Of a DNA stretch of 64,000 bases, positions 55,696-63,509 are shown piece after piece; the first letter of the stretch is position 1, and each line of letters starts with the position of its first letter. The stretch lies in assembly GCA_947487165.1 (NCBI GenBank), contig CANKWX010000004.1:1-64000 (forward strand). The letters are read 5' to 3'. The DNA comes from Burkholderiales bacterium. Its GTDB lineage: Bacteria; Pseudomonadota; Gammaproteobacteria; Burkholderiales; Burkholderiaceae_E. The translations under genes were made by a program, and so were the position numbers. The notes beneath the pieces were generated by a model that did no database searches, was not told the origin of the DNA, and saw only the letters and a list, made by a program, of their open reading frames with translations.

Positions 55696-57798
55696 TTGAC
55701 TTTCACCCCCAAACGCCTGACCCTCGCCCTGCTGGGCGCCGGATGTATCGCCCTTGCCGGATGCGGCGGCTCAGATTCCTCGACGACCACCGGATCGACA
55801 TCGACCGGCGGCACGACTACCACCGGCGGCACCACCACGATTCCGACGACGCCCAGCTCGGTCGTGCTGTCCGGCACCGCTGCCACCGGCGCCGCGCTGG
55901 CCGATGCCGACCTGAAGATCTATGACGCCACCGGTGCGGTGGTGTGCGAGGTCAAGACCGGCTCGGACGGCGCCTACACCTGCGATCTCGGCACCTCGCC
56001 CAAGCCGCCTTTCGTGCTGGTCGCTACCCTCGATGACACCAGGCTGGTGAGCGTCGCGCCCGATGCAAACACCGGCACGGTCAACATCACCCCGCTGACC
56101 AACCTCATTGCCTCGACCCTGGCCTCCAACGGCAACCCGGAGCAACTGGTCGACGACATCAAATCCACCCCGGCGAGTGTCGATGCGGCCAAGGTCAAGG
56201 CCTCGGTCGATCGGGTCATGACCGCGCTCAAGCCGCTGCTCGATGCGCTCGGCACCCAGGGCGACCCGATCACCACCGCCTTCAAGGCCGACGGCACCGG
56301 TCAGGACCGGCTGCTCGATCTTGTGCAGGTGAGCGTGCGTCCGGACGGCACCGGCGCCAACAATGAAGTCACCGTGAAAGCGGCGCCCAGTGCCAGCGAT
56401 TCCGATCCGATTCGGATCAGCTTCAAGAGCAGCGACACCGTGATCGCGCCGCTGCCGACCGGCTCGGTCAGCGCCGAATCGCTTGGCAACGACAATGTGG
56501 CGGTGCTGGTGAGCGACATGCTCAAGCGGATGACCGCCTGCTATGCGGTGCCGCTGGCCGATCGGGTCACAAACGGTTCGGCGACCGGGTCGATGCCCAA
56601 GTCGCCAGCCTGCACCAGCCTCTTCCTCAATAACGACCCGGCGAGCTTCCTGAGCAACGGTGCGACCGTCAGCCCCACCAGCGCCTTCAGCGGCATGTTC
56701 AAATCGGGCAGCCCCGGTGTCGTCTTTGACCGCGGCGCTTTCGAATTCAAGCGGGTCAACGGCGACTATGTCTTTTCCTATCGCTGGACCGCTGCCGACG
56801 GCAGCACCGACAACGAGAACATGGTGGCGCGCAAGGTCGACGATAGCTTCAAGCTGATCGGCAACCAGTACAAATACAACGCCACTGTCAGGCCTTACGC
56901 CCAGATGCGCGATCTGGTTAACACGCCGGCCTTCTCGAGCATCAACACCGGCTACAACATCTGGATTGCCAATCGCACTGTCGGCGGAAACGCAGTCTTC
57001 AGCAAGGTGCTGGTGACCACGCCCAAGGGCAATGTCGTGACCTACCGGCCGACCTCAGGGCTGTCATATCTGGTGATCGAAAAGCAGCCTGCTCAAGGTG
57101 GCAACCCCGCAGTGCTCGCATCGACCAGCGTGCTGCGCCTGGCCGGTCGCTATATCGATCCGACGACGCCGGGCCTGCCGAAGGACAAGGAAACTGCGAT
57201 CGTCTTCTCCGATCCGGCGACCGCGACCGACGACATCATCCGGACGATCCCGGACCAGTCGGTCTGGAAGCTCGAGTTCTTCCATGCCGATGGTGTCACG
57301 CCGAACGTGGTGCAGACCTATCGCACCAACAGCCGTGCCATGACGCTGGCCGAGGTGGCGGCGACGACCTTCGTCGACCTCACCGCGCCCGCCCGCGCCG
57401 CCGTGATCGAGGGATCCAGTGCCCTCGGTGCTTTCCCCTTCGATGCGCCTGATGCGGCTTCGCCCAATTGGGTCGACATTGGCACCAGTGGCACCGCTTT
57501 CTGGCGGGTTCCGTCGGGAGCACTCGCGCCGACCTCGATCAGCGTCTTCGGCAAGCCGCCGACCGGCGCCAGCCCGAGGTTCAGTGACACGGTCAACGTA
57601 TCGACCAATGCGCGCGGCGCGATCATCAAGTGCAGCCGGCAGTCGATCAGCGATACGCATTGCGATACGCCGGTCGGGGTGGGCCAGATGGGCCAGTACG
57701 CGGTGGGCTGGAAAGTGGATGCCCTCGAACTCTGGGCACGCAGCTCGCGCCAGGTAGAGATTTCGAAGCTGGTTGGTTTTTACAAGCTGCAGCAGTAA
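55696..57798 (+). CDS. Large lipoprotein with an N-terminal Ig-like (carboxypeptidase-regulatory) domain
   Basis: Predicted lipoprotein of 700 residues with a TTG start and GGAG 7 nt upstream. Lipobox ALAGC with Cys at 23, then a Thr/Ser/Gly linker with TGG and TTT repeats. Residues about 55-130 resemble a carboxypeptidase-regulatory or Big-type beta-sandwich (SGTAATGAALADADLKIYDATG). The rest is unassigned. Likely displayed on the outer membrane; function unknown. Confidence 0.8.
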   Translation: MTFTPKRLTLALLGAGCIALAGCGGSDSSTTTGSTSTGGTTTTGGTTTIPTTPSSVVLSGTAATGAALADADLKIYDATGAVVCEVKTGSDGAYTCDLGTSPKPPFVLVATLDDTRLVSVAPDANTGTVNITPLTNLIASTLASNGNPEQLVDDIKSTPASVDAAKVKASVDRVMTALKPLLDALGTQGDPITTAFKADGTGQDRLLDLVQVSVRPDGTGANNEVTVKAAPSASDSDPIRISFKSSDTVIAPLPTGSVSAESLGNDNVAVLVSDMLKRMTACYAVPLADRVTNGSATGSMPKSPACTSLFLNNDPASFLSNGATVSPTSAFSGMFKSGSPGVVFDRGAFEFKRVNGDYVFSYRWTAADGSTDNENMVARKVDDSFKLIGNQYKYNATVRPYAQMRDLVNTPAFSSINTGYNIWIANRTVGGNAVFSKVLVTTPKGNVVTYRPTSGLSYLVIEKQPAQGGNPAVLASTSVLRLAGRYIDPTTPGLPKDKETAIVFSDPATATDDIIRTIPDQSVWKLEFFHADGVTPNVVQTYRTNSRAMTLAEVAATTFVDLTAPARAAVIEGSSALGAFPFDAPDAASPNWVDIGTSGTAFWRVPSGALAPTSISVFGKPPTGASPRFSDTVNVSTNARGAIIKCSRQSISDTHCDTPVGVGQMGQYAVGWKVDALELWARSSRQVEISKLVGFYKLQQ

Positions 57799-57807
57799 GC
57801 AAAGGCC

Positions 57808-57827
57808 CCGCAGCAAGCACGCTGCGG
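57808..57827. terminator. Hairpin after the lipoprotein gene
   Basis: A perfect 7-bp GC-rich stem CCGCAGC / GCTGCGG with a 6-nt loop lies 10 bp after the stop codon. No U-tract follows, so it may act as a weak or Rho-assisted terminator. A second hairpin (CCTGAGTCGG / CCGACTTCAGG) overlaps the end of the convergent gene. Confidence 0.5.
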
Positions 57828-57856
57828 TGGTGCCCTGCACCCGGTCCTGAGTCGGC

Positions 57857-58177
57857 TCAGCCCGACTTCAGGACATGGGTGGGCCCGGAGACCGCAATAG
57901 CGAATCGCCGGGCCCTCAGTTGATCGACCGAGGTCATCCCTTTGTCGATCATCAGCTTTTCAGCGGCAGACTGCCATTGTTCGAAATAGGAGGTCGGTTT
58001 GCCGCCGGCCGCCTCAATGGCCTGGGCCTGGGCGATTTCATGGGCCAGCGATTCGACCCATTGCCCCCAGGTGAAATGGCCTGCCTGCGACATCGCCACC
58101 ACCAGCGCAAAAGCGCGCGCCTCCCAGGGTTCATTGAACACCGGCTCGAGCGGCGGCTCTGGGGTATCGACCGTCAT
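57857..58177 (-). CDS. Nitrile hydratase accessory/beta-N-terminus-like protein, orphan
   Basis: Protein of 106 residues resembling NHase accessory proteins and the N-terminal part of the NHase beta subunit: FNEPWEARAFALVVAMSQAGHFTWGQWVESLAHEIAQAQ, then TSYFEQWQSAAEKLMIDKGM and a C-terminal VSGPTHVLK. Such proteins help insert metal into nitrile hydratase or thiocyanate hydrolase. No NHase alpha or beta gene is in the window. Its ATG overlaps the stop of the lipoprotein gene by 4 bp, so the two are coupled. Confidence 0.72.
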   Translation of the reverse strand: MTVDTPEPPLEPVFNEPWEARAFALVVAMSQAGHFTWGQWVESLAHEIAQAQAIEAAGGKPTSYFEQWQSAAEKLMIDKGMTSVDQLRARRFAIAVSGPTHVLKSG

Positions 58178-58851
58178 TTCGGTTTGATCGCCATCGGCCC
58201 GAGCAGACCCGCGCGGCGCATCGCATCGATCGATGCGCCCGACAGCCTGGCGACCTGGATCGCCGCGTCGTCGCTGGCGGTCGGCGGCACTCTGACCGAC
58301 CACAGCTCCTGGCCACTTGAGACCTCGAACACACTGGTCGCTTCGCTGAACGCGGTCGCGGCCTGGACGCCGCCAAGCGGAAACCCCAACCCGCCGCCCA
58401 GGGCAACGCCTCGGCCAACGCCGACGCCGCCACCCAGGCCGCCATACAACCCGCCATACAGGCCCCCGGGATAGCCCCATGGCAAGGACGTCCCGTAAGG
58501 ATTGTTGGCCGAGATCGAGACCGATGAAATCACGGCGCTGTCAGCCGACATGGCCTTCGCGGCGCTCAGCACCGCCGGTATGCCCCCGGCCGCCTCGATC
58601 GGTTCGGGCGTTCGCAGCACCACCACGCCTGCGTCGCGCAGTCCGCTGGCCAGGTTGTCTTCGCAGATACGGGCAAGGCTGACATCGGGCGCCCGGCAAC
58701 TCACCAGCACCCTTGACCTGAGCAGCGAGCGATTGGAGAAGGAGGCATCCGACCACGGTCCCTCGATGACGCTTGTGGCGCATCCCGCAACCGCTGTAAG
58801 CGCAATGAAGCAGGCCGCGATCGGCCACCGACTCGATCGTGTCGCGTTCAT
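58174..58851 (-). CDS. Lipoprotein with Gly-rich repeat, hypothetical
   Basis: Predicted lipoprotein of 225 residues (lipobox AVAGC). The N-terminal half has a fold rich in alternating strands (RVLVSCRAPDVSLARICEDNLASGLRDAGVVVLRTPEPI), like DUF4136 or Curli-assembly-type lipoproteins. A Gly/Tyr/Leu repeat (GGLYGGLYGGLGGGVGVGRG) interrupts a SSVSISANNPYG-to-SSGQELWSVRV domain. GGAGG lies 6 nt before the ATG. It is coupled to the NHase-accessory-like gene. Confidence 0.72.
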   Translation of the reverse strand: MNATRSSRWPIAACFIALTAVAGCATSVIEGPWSDASFSNRSLLRSRVLVSCRAPDVSLARICEDNLASGLRDAGVVVLRTPEPIEAAGGIPAVLSAAKAMSADSAVISSVSISANNPYGTSLPWGYPGGLYGGLYGGLGGGVGVGRGVALGGGLGFPLGGVQAATAFSEATSVFEVSSGQELWSVRVPPTASDDAAIQVARLSGASIDAMRRAGLLGPMAIKPK

Positions 58852-58934
58852 GGGGATCCTCCGGGTTGGGTCATGCATCGCCGGCAGCGAACAGATGGTT
58901 CGCCGACCTTGTCAGCAAAGGATCCGATTGTCGC

Positions 58935-59807
58935 TCAGGGCGAGGTCTGCTTGAAGGTATCGCAGGCGCCGGGCTGTCCCGACTTCATGCCAGCGGCGAA
59001 CCAATAGCGGCGCTGTTCACCCGATCCGTGGGTGAAGGCATCCGGCACCACCACGCCTTGCGAGCGCTTCATCATCTTGTCGTCGCCGATCTGCGAGGCG
59101 GCATTCAGGCCGGCCTCGATGTCGCCGCGATCGAGCCAGTTGCGGGCCTGCTGCGAATGATGCGCCCACACGCCGGCATAGCAGTCGGCCTGCAACTCGA
59201 GGCGCACCGACAACTGATTGGCCTGCCGCTCGCCGGCGCGTTGCTGCATCGATTGCACCTGTTTCATGGTGCCCAGCAGGTTCTGCACATGATGGCCGAC
59301 TTCGTGCGCCACCACATAGGCCTGCGCGAAATCGCCGGGCGATGCGAACTGCTGCTTCAGCATGCGATAAAAGCTCAGGTCGATATAGACCGTCTGATCG
59401 TTGGGGCAGTAGAAAGGACCGGCAGCCTTTTGCCCGGTGCCGCAGGCGGTGGGCGTGACGCCATCGAAGATCACCAGTTTGGGAGGGCGGTATTGCTGAT
59501 TCGCCTTTTTGAAGACGTCGGCCCAGACATCTTCGGTGCTGGCGAGGATGATCGAGGTGAACTTGCCGCCGGTATCGGCGACCGGCCCGGTCTGGCCTTG
59601 CACCTGCTGGGGTGTGCTGGGGCTGCCGAGCTGGCTGACACCCTGGACCAGGCCGAGCGCGACCATGGGGTTGATGCCGAGTATCCAGCTGGCCAGCAGT
59701 GCAATACCGATACCGACGATGCCCAGGCCACCGGCCTTGCCGCCGGGCATCTTCATCCCCCTTCGGTCTTCCACATTGCTGCTTTGTCGTCCATCTTCCC
59801 AGCGCAT
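58935..59807 (-). CDS. YpfJ-family neutral zinc metallopeptidase
   Basis: Membrane-anchored protease of 290 residues. One N-terminal transmembrane helix (GIVGIGIALLASWIL), then a soluble domain with the zinc motif HEVGHHVQNLLG and the downstream third ligand region RLELQADCYAGVWAHH. Cys pairs (ACGTG, YCPND) suggest a periplasmic domain. AGGGGA precedes the ATG. Substrates unknown. Confidence 0.9.
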   Translation of the reverse strand: MRWEDGRQSSNVEDRRGMKMPGGKAGGLGIVGIGIALLASWILGINPMVALGLVQGVSQLGSPSTPQQVQGQTGPVADTGGKFTSIILASTEDVWADVFKKANQQYRPPKLVIFDGVTPTACGTGQKAAGPFYCPNDQTVYIDLSFYRMLKQQFASPGDFAQAYVVAHEVGHHVQNLLGTMKQVQSMQQRAGERQANQLSVRLELQADCYAGVWAHHSQQARNWLDRGDIEAGLNAASQIGDDKMMKRSQGVVVPDAFTHGSGEQRRYWFAAGMKSGQPGACDTFKQTSP

Positions 59808-59880
59808 CGACGTCCCCTGATAAAAAGTATTTGTTCCGCCGCCGGATTCTATCGCGACGCTTGCTGCAGCCCGGAGACGG

Positions 59881-59886
59881 TATCAT
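59881..59886 (+). promoter_or_regulatory. -10-like TATCAT before the split tRNA gene
   Basis: TATCAT ends 8 nt before the first tRNA base, a normal distance for a tRNA promoter. TTGCTG lies 14 bp upstream as a poor -35. Confidence 0.4.
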
Positions 59887-59894
59887 CAGCCGGC

Positions 59895-60183
59895 GGGCCT
59901 CTAGCTCATGCTTGGTTAGAGCAGCGGACTCATAGCGCAAGTTGTGCCATACGATTCGGAAACGGCGTATGGGATGGTGTCAAAGTCGGTGAAACCTAAG
60001 TGCATCTCCTGCATAAGGCAACGCCGAGCCAAGCTTCGATGCCTGCGCATCGTTGAAGGTGTAGAGACTTGACGGCACCCACCTAAGTCGGACAGATAAG
60101 GTGAAGGCAAAGTCCAGGGAGTGGCGAAAGCCACACAAACCCGAATCCGTTGGTGCCGTGTTCGACTCACGGGAGGCCCACCA
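59895..60183 (+). tRNA. tRNA with CAU anticodon (probably tRNA-Ile2), split by a group I intron
   Basis: Exon 1 is 59895-59933 and exon 2 is 60144-60183. Joined, they give a cloverleaf: acceptor GGGCCTC/GAGGCCC (7 bp), D-stem GCTC/GAGC, anticodon stem GCGGA/TCCGT (one G-U), loop CTCATAA with anticodon CAT, variable TGGTG, T-stem CCGTG/CACGG, T-loop TTCGACT, discriminator A and encoded CCA. The intron sits after the third anticodon base. By analogy with Azoarcus I call it tRNA-Ile (C34 modified by TilS), but elongator tRNA-Met is not excluded. Odd points: the D-loop is 11 nt (ATGCTTGGTTA), and position 48 is G instead of the usual C. Confidence 0.9.
59934..60143 (+). ncRNA. Self-splicing group I intron (IC3 type) in the tRNA anticodon loop
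   Basis: A 210-nt intron without an ORF. The guide GTG (59944-59946) pairs with exon CAT (C-G, A-T, T-G wobble) to give P1. P2 is CCATACG (59947-59953) / CGTATGG (59966-59972) capped through a GAAA loop (59959-59962). P4 pairs TCGGTG with CGCCGA. P6 is CGATGC/GCATCG. P9 is GTGGC-GAAA-GCCAC (60121-60134). The terminal G (60143) is the omega-G. Conserved blocks such as GTGTAGAGACT, GACGGCACCC and AGTCCAGGGAGTGG match the Azoarcus tRNA-Ile intron from memory, while P2, P5, P6 and P8 differ with pairing kept. Confidence 0.93.
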
Positions 60184-60242
60184 CATTTCTGACGCCGATA
60201 CTTTTTGGTGTCGTTGCTCGTTTGCGTCGAGTTGCCAGAGGC

Positions 60243-61022
60243 TCAGTACCTTGGCATCACCAGGATCTGCTCGAACGGCGACTTCGAAATCGAGACGGCG
60301 CCTTGGTGCGTGCTGACCGCAAGCGCAATGAAGGCAAGCATGACCGATATCGATGTGGTGCCCAGTGTCAGGGCAAGTGCGTTGGACCGTCGGTTGCCGA
60401 GATGGACGATCGCTATCCCGAACTGCGCGAGCAATCCCAGAATGAACGTGCACAACCATCTCGCGCTGTCGACATCCTGATGCACAAGGCTTAGCCGCGT
60501 CAGCCGCGCCGCCGTCACGCTTTCAATCGCTCGGGTCAGTGTGTACAGCGCCGGCGAAGGGCTTTCAAGCTGCGAGATCACCGCCACCGTTGTGTGCAAT
60601 AGCTGCGAAAACTTCTGATCGGTTTCGGGCGAGTCCTTTGACTGCGCAATCAGCGGCCATTCGACCTCGATGACCGAGGCGGCATAGGCTCGGGCCAGTT
60701 CGTGCAAGCCCTCCTTTTTCAGATCCGGAAACGCGTCGACATAGGCGATATAAGCGGCGATCGCAACGCTCTCCTTTTTAACTGCATCCGAATTGCTCTG
60801 GAAGTTGGACCATACCGAGGCTCCCAGGAAGGCTGCGGTCAGCGCGAACATGGTCAATGCCACCATGAATAAAGGCGCCACTACCCCGCCAAAGCTCGCC
60901 ACGAAAGTGCGTGTCCGCCGGTCAAAGCAGAGCAGGTGAATCATCACGGCGCTCAGGGCATAAATTGCAAAGATCGTGCTGAACACGATCGGGTCGTCGG
61001 CATGCAAAAAGGTGGAGATCAT
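60243..61022 (-). CDS. DUF4239 (bestrophin-like) membrane protein
   Basis: Protein of 259 residues with four hydrophobic helices: one near residue 15-35, one near 45-75 (GVVAPLFMVALTMFALTAAF), and two close together near the end (LCTFILGLLAQFGIAIV and TSISVMLAFIALAV). The central soluble part has FGASVWSNF-type and LARAYAASVIEVEWP segments typical of the DUF4239 family, possibly a channel related to bestrophins. No Shine-Dalgarno is evident before the ATG. It is convergent with the tRNA gene. Confidence 0.78.
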   Translation of the reverse strand: MISTFLHADDPIVFSTIFAIYALSAVMIHLLCFDRRTRTFVASFGGVVAPLFMVALTMFALTAAFLGASVWSNFQSNSDAVKKESVAIAAYIAYVDAFPDLKKEGLHELARAYAASVIEVEWPLIAQSKDSPETDQKFSQLLHTTVAVISQLESPSPALYTLTRAIESVTAARLTRLSLVHQDVDSARWLCTFILGLLAQFGIAIVHLGNRRSNALALTLGTTSISVMLAFIALAVSTHQGAVSISKSPFEQILVMPRY

Positions 61023-61330
61023 CGGAGGAGGTCAGGTTCGGCAGGAGATGAGCGGGGCACTGTCGCGGGAAGGCCGCAGGATGTCCGAGTCAGGGCAAGA
61101 ATGCAAAATCGGTTGCAGCCGCGCTGGCTTCGTCGAATCAGGCGCCGTTCACGCCGCAGTGCGACATCGGTCGGATCGATCCTGCATGATCCCGAGGCGT
61201 TCTCCTTGCCTTGAGGAGGCACTTGCGCCCGCAAGTCACAGATCCTGCCGATGGCGATGAAGGCCGCGCAGGAACAGCCTGTAGCGATGCGTCATCCGGC
61301 GCGACTCGACAGGCAATCAGCGGGGTGCTT
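61023..61330. other. Divergent intergenic region before the Crp/Fnr gene
   Basis: A 308-bp gap with no gene I can support; short open frames in it are Arg-rich shadows. I see no clear promoter or FNR-type palindrome. Confidence 0.5.
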
Positions 61331-62191
61331 ATGTTCCAGGATCGCTCACAGGATACGAACCAGACCGGCCCTCAGCAGGGCTGGTATGTCAGACCGGTCG
61401 CGGCGGCGGCCGAAGCGCCGCAGGGCAGATTGACGGATCTGCTGCTTTTGCTGGGCGTCGAGCCTGATGATCGCAGACTGACCGATACGATTCTGGTGCC
61501 CCTGCGCCGCGTCAGTGCCGCATCCACGCTCTTTCACGAGGGCACGCAGTCTGATGCGGTGCATATCGTGCGTTGCGGCACATTCAAGACACTGCGGATT
61601 GCCGAGGACGGCTATGAGCAGGTGCTGGGATTCGCAGGGCGCGCCGAGGTGCTGGGCTTCGATGCGCTTTGCAACGGTCGCCATCCGGCCAGTGCGATTG
61701 CGCTCGAAGAGGCCAGTGTCTATGCCCTGGGACTCCGTGAAATCGATGGACTGCGCCATCGAGTGGGCGCGCTCGACACGGCCCTTCAGCATGCGCTCAG
61801 CAGCCAGCTTGCACGCGCCAGCGAGATTGCCGAGGTGATGGCGGCGGTGGCCTCCGAAGTCAGGCTTGCGCGGTTCCTGCTGCAGCGCTCGGCCCGAATG
61901 GCGGTCTACGGTCAATCATCGCGGCAGTTGCGTCTGCCGATGAGTCGCCGCGACATCGCGAGTCATCTCGGGGTGGCGCACGAAACCGTCAGCCGCTCGT
62001 TCGGCGAGCTCGCGAACTGGGGGTTCATCAGCGTCGACAATCGCGAAATCGGCATCCTCGATGTCGAGGCGCTCAAGGCCTTTGCCCGCATGACCCGCGG
62101 GATGGTCGATGACCGGGGCGCGCGCGGCAGCGAAGACAAGCGATCGCGGGCTCGCACGAAAGGCACCAGCCCGAACCGGATTTCGGCCTGA
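61331..62191 (+). CDS. Crp/Fnr-family transcriptional regulator
   Basis: Regulator of 286 residues. Residues about 50-150 are a cyclic-nucleotide-binding-type beta-roll (STLFHEGTQSDAVHIVRCGTFKTLR). The winged HTH has MSRRDIASHLGVAHETVSRSF, whose E218-S221-R222 matches the FNR recognition signature ExxSR, so it probably reads TTGAT-N4-ATCAA-like sites. The N-terminal Cys cluster of FNR is absent (only C82 and C114), so it does not sense oxygen by an iron-sulfur cluster in the FNR way. The longer open frame upstream is not used. Confidence 0.88.
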   Translation: MFQDRSQDTNQTGPQQGWYVRPVAAAAEAPQGRLTDLLLLLGVEPDDRRLTDTILVPLRRVSAASTLFHEGTQSDAVHIVRCGTFKTLRIAEDGYEQVLGFAGRAEVLGFDALCNGRHPASAIALEEASVYALGLREIDGLRHRVGALDTALQHALSSQLARASEIAEVMAAVASEVRLARFLLQRSARMAVYGQSSRQLRLPMSRRDIASHLGVAHETVSRSFGELANWGFISVDNREIGILDVEALKAFARMTRGMVDDRGARGSEDKRSRARTKGTSPNRISA

Positions 62192-62206
62192 GCTCACTCC
62201 CCGTCC

Positions 62207-62233
62207 GGGTCGCACCGACGTTCGGCGCGACCC
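62207..62233. terminator. Hairpin between Crp/Fnr and hsp20 genes
   Basis: GGGTCGC / GCGACCC (7 bp) encloses CCGA / TCGG (4 bp) with a single A-C mismatch and a 3-nt loop. It lies in the gap between convergent genes and can serve both. No U-tract. Confidence 0.6.
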
Positions 62234-62240
62234 ACGGGAT

Positions 62241-62666
62241 TCAATGCACCGACAGCTTGCGGCCGTTGCCTGAGCCCTTCTTCGGAATCGTCAGTTCAAG
62301 CACACCATTCTCGTATTTCGCTTCAGCCTTGGCGTCATCCAGTGAGCTCGGCAGCGAAAAGCTGCGGCTGGCGTAGCCGTACTGGCGCTCGCTTCTCAAG
62401 ACGCGGCCATTCTTCTTTTCCTCGCGCTCCTTCTTGACCTCAGCGCCGATCGTCACCTGATTGCCCTCGATGCGGACATCAAGGTCCTCCTTGCGAACGC
62501 CGGGGATATCGGCCTTGATGCTGTAACTCGTATCGCTTTCAGTCAGATCGATCCTGATCTGGGGCACGCGCTCGAGCTGATCCATGCGCCATGGCCGCAT
62601 CATGCCGCGCAGGGTGTCTTCGAAAGGGTTGACGGTAAAGGGATCGATCGGAAGCAGGTCGTTCAT
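62241..62666 (-). CDS. Small heat shock protein Hsp20
   Basis: ATP-independent holdase of 141 residues. The alpha-crystallin domain is clear (YSIKADIPGVRKEDLDVRIEGNQVTIGAEV; SFSLPSSLDDAKAEAKYENGVLELTIPKK), with the C-terminal GVLELTIPK strand. I start at the ATG at 62664-62666, 8 nt after AAGGA; an upstream in-frame ATG overlaps that site. The leader has an inverted repeat that could fold. Confidence 0.93.
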   Translation of the reverse strand: MNDLLPIDPFTVNPFEDTLRGMMRPWRMDQLERVPQIRIDLTESDTSYSIKADIPGVRKEDLDVRIEGNQVTIGAEVKKEREEKKNGRVLRSERQYGYASRSFSLPSSLDDAKAEAKYENGVLELTIPKKGSGNGRKLSVH

Positions 62667-62708
62667 GATGGTCATCCTTCATTGAGAAGTGTTCGGGTGA
62701 ATCAGATT

Positions 62709-62747
62709 CGGTTCGGAACGTGAAGTGCACGACGACTCGCCGAACCG
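62709..62747 (-). promoter_or_regulatory. Inverted repeat in the hsp20 leader
   Basis: CGGTTCGG / CCGAACCG, perfect 8 bp with a 23-nt spacer that holds a smaller CGTG / CACG stem. It lies 43-81 nt upstream of the hsp20 ATG. Further down, CTTC-TCAAT-GAAG can mask the Shine-Dalgarno. It could be a regulator site or an RNA thermometer. Confidence 0.4.
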
Positions 62748-62774
62748 TGACAGGTCGTCGATTCTGCGAGAGAG

Positions 62775-63428
62775 CTAGCCGCCGACCTTCAGCTCGTTCA
62801 CGACACGTGTCACGCCAATCGCCGACCAGGCGGCGCCTTCGGCGGCCGCGCGATCGGCCCAGGTATGCACGCTGCCGTGCAGGGTGACGGTCGAGCCGTT
62901 GACAGTGGCGTCGATGTTGCGGGCTTCGCGTTCGGCCCGGCGGGTCAGGGCTTCCCGGATTCGGCCGGCCACATTGGGCGACGTGGTCTGCGGTTTCAGG
63001 GTGATGCTGTTGGTGACGCCGACGACGCCGGTCAGGGCCCGCACAGCCGTCTGCGCACTGCGGCGCTGGTAGTCCCAGTCGAGTTCGCCTGACAGCGTCA
63101 CCCATCCTTTCTCGACCCTGACTTTGAGCCGTTCGGCAGGAATCAGTGCATGCCAGCTGAAGGCGGTTTCGACGGCGGCGGCGATCTCGGAGTCGCTGCG
63201 GTGATGGCCTGGTGCAAGCTTCACATCGAGTTCGATCGCCACTGCCTTGACACCTTCAACCCGTTGCGCGGCTCGTTCAATCGCCGACTTCTCGGCATAG
63301 GTATCGATATGGCCGCTGAGTGTGACGATGCCGTCCTTGACGCTGACGCCGACATTTGTCGCATTGATCGCTCGGTCCCAGTCGAGTTCGGCTTCGACAT
63401 CGGCCTTCATCTGCACATCGGATTTCAT
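62775..63428 (-). CDS. Triple BON-domain protein
   Basis: Protein of 217 residues made of three BON repeats (for example VSVKDGIVTLSGHIDTYAEKSAIERAAQRVEGVKAV, VEKGWVTLSGELDWDYQRRSA, VNGSTVTLHGSVHTWADRAAAEGAAWS). BON domains bind phospholipid and occur in OsmY-type stress proteins; there is no signal peptide here, so it is probably cytoplasmic. CAGGAG lies 6 nt before the ATG. Neighbours are hsp20 and a Crp/Fnr regulator, a stress-type setting. Confidence 0.9.
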   Translation of the reverse strand: MKSDVQMKADVEAELDWDRAINATNVGVSVKDGIVTLSGHIDTYAEKSAIERAAQRVEGVKAVAIELDVKLAPGHHRSDSEIAAAVETAFSWHALIPAERLKVRVEKGWVTLSGELDWDYQRRSAQTAVRALTGVVGVTNSITLKPQTTSPNVAGRIREALTRRAEREARNIDATVNGSTVTLHGSVHTWADRAAAEGAAWSAIGVTRVVNELKVGG

Positions 63429-63509
63429 GGCTGGCTCCTGCATGAGTGAGTTGATCCGGCGAACCGGATGTCCGGAGCAAGAGCCTGCAAGCGTGGCGAT
63501 GGTCTGCAA

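Noticed and set aside
60191-60212. Hairpin GACGCC/GGTGTC just after the tRNA as a terminator
   Set aside because: Six pairs including a G-T, with the T-run in the loop instead of after the stem, so it is not a convincing rho-independent terminator.
59908-60243. The tRNA-like exons as an integrated-element remnant (partial tRNA duplicated by insertion)
   Set aside because: Both halves complete each other into one cloverleaf and the insert has group I helices and no integrase, so splicing explains the arrangement better.
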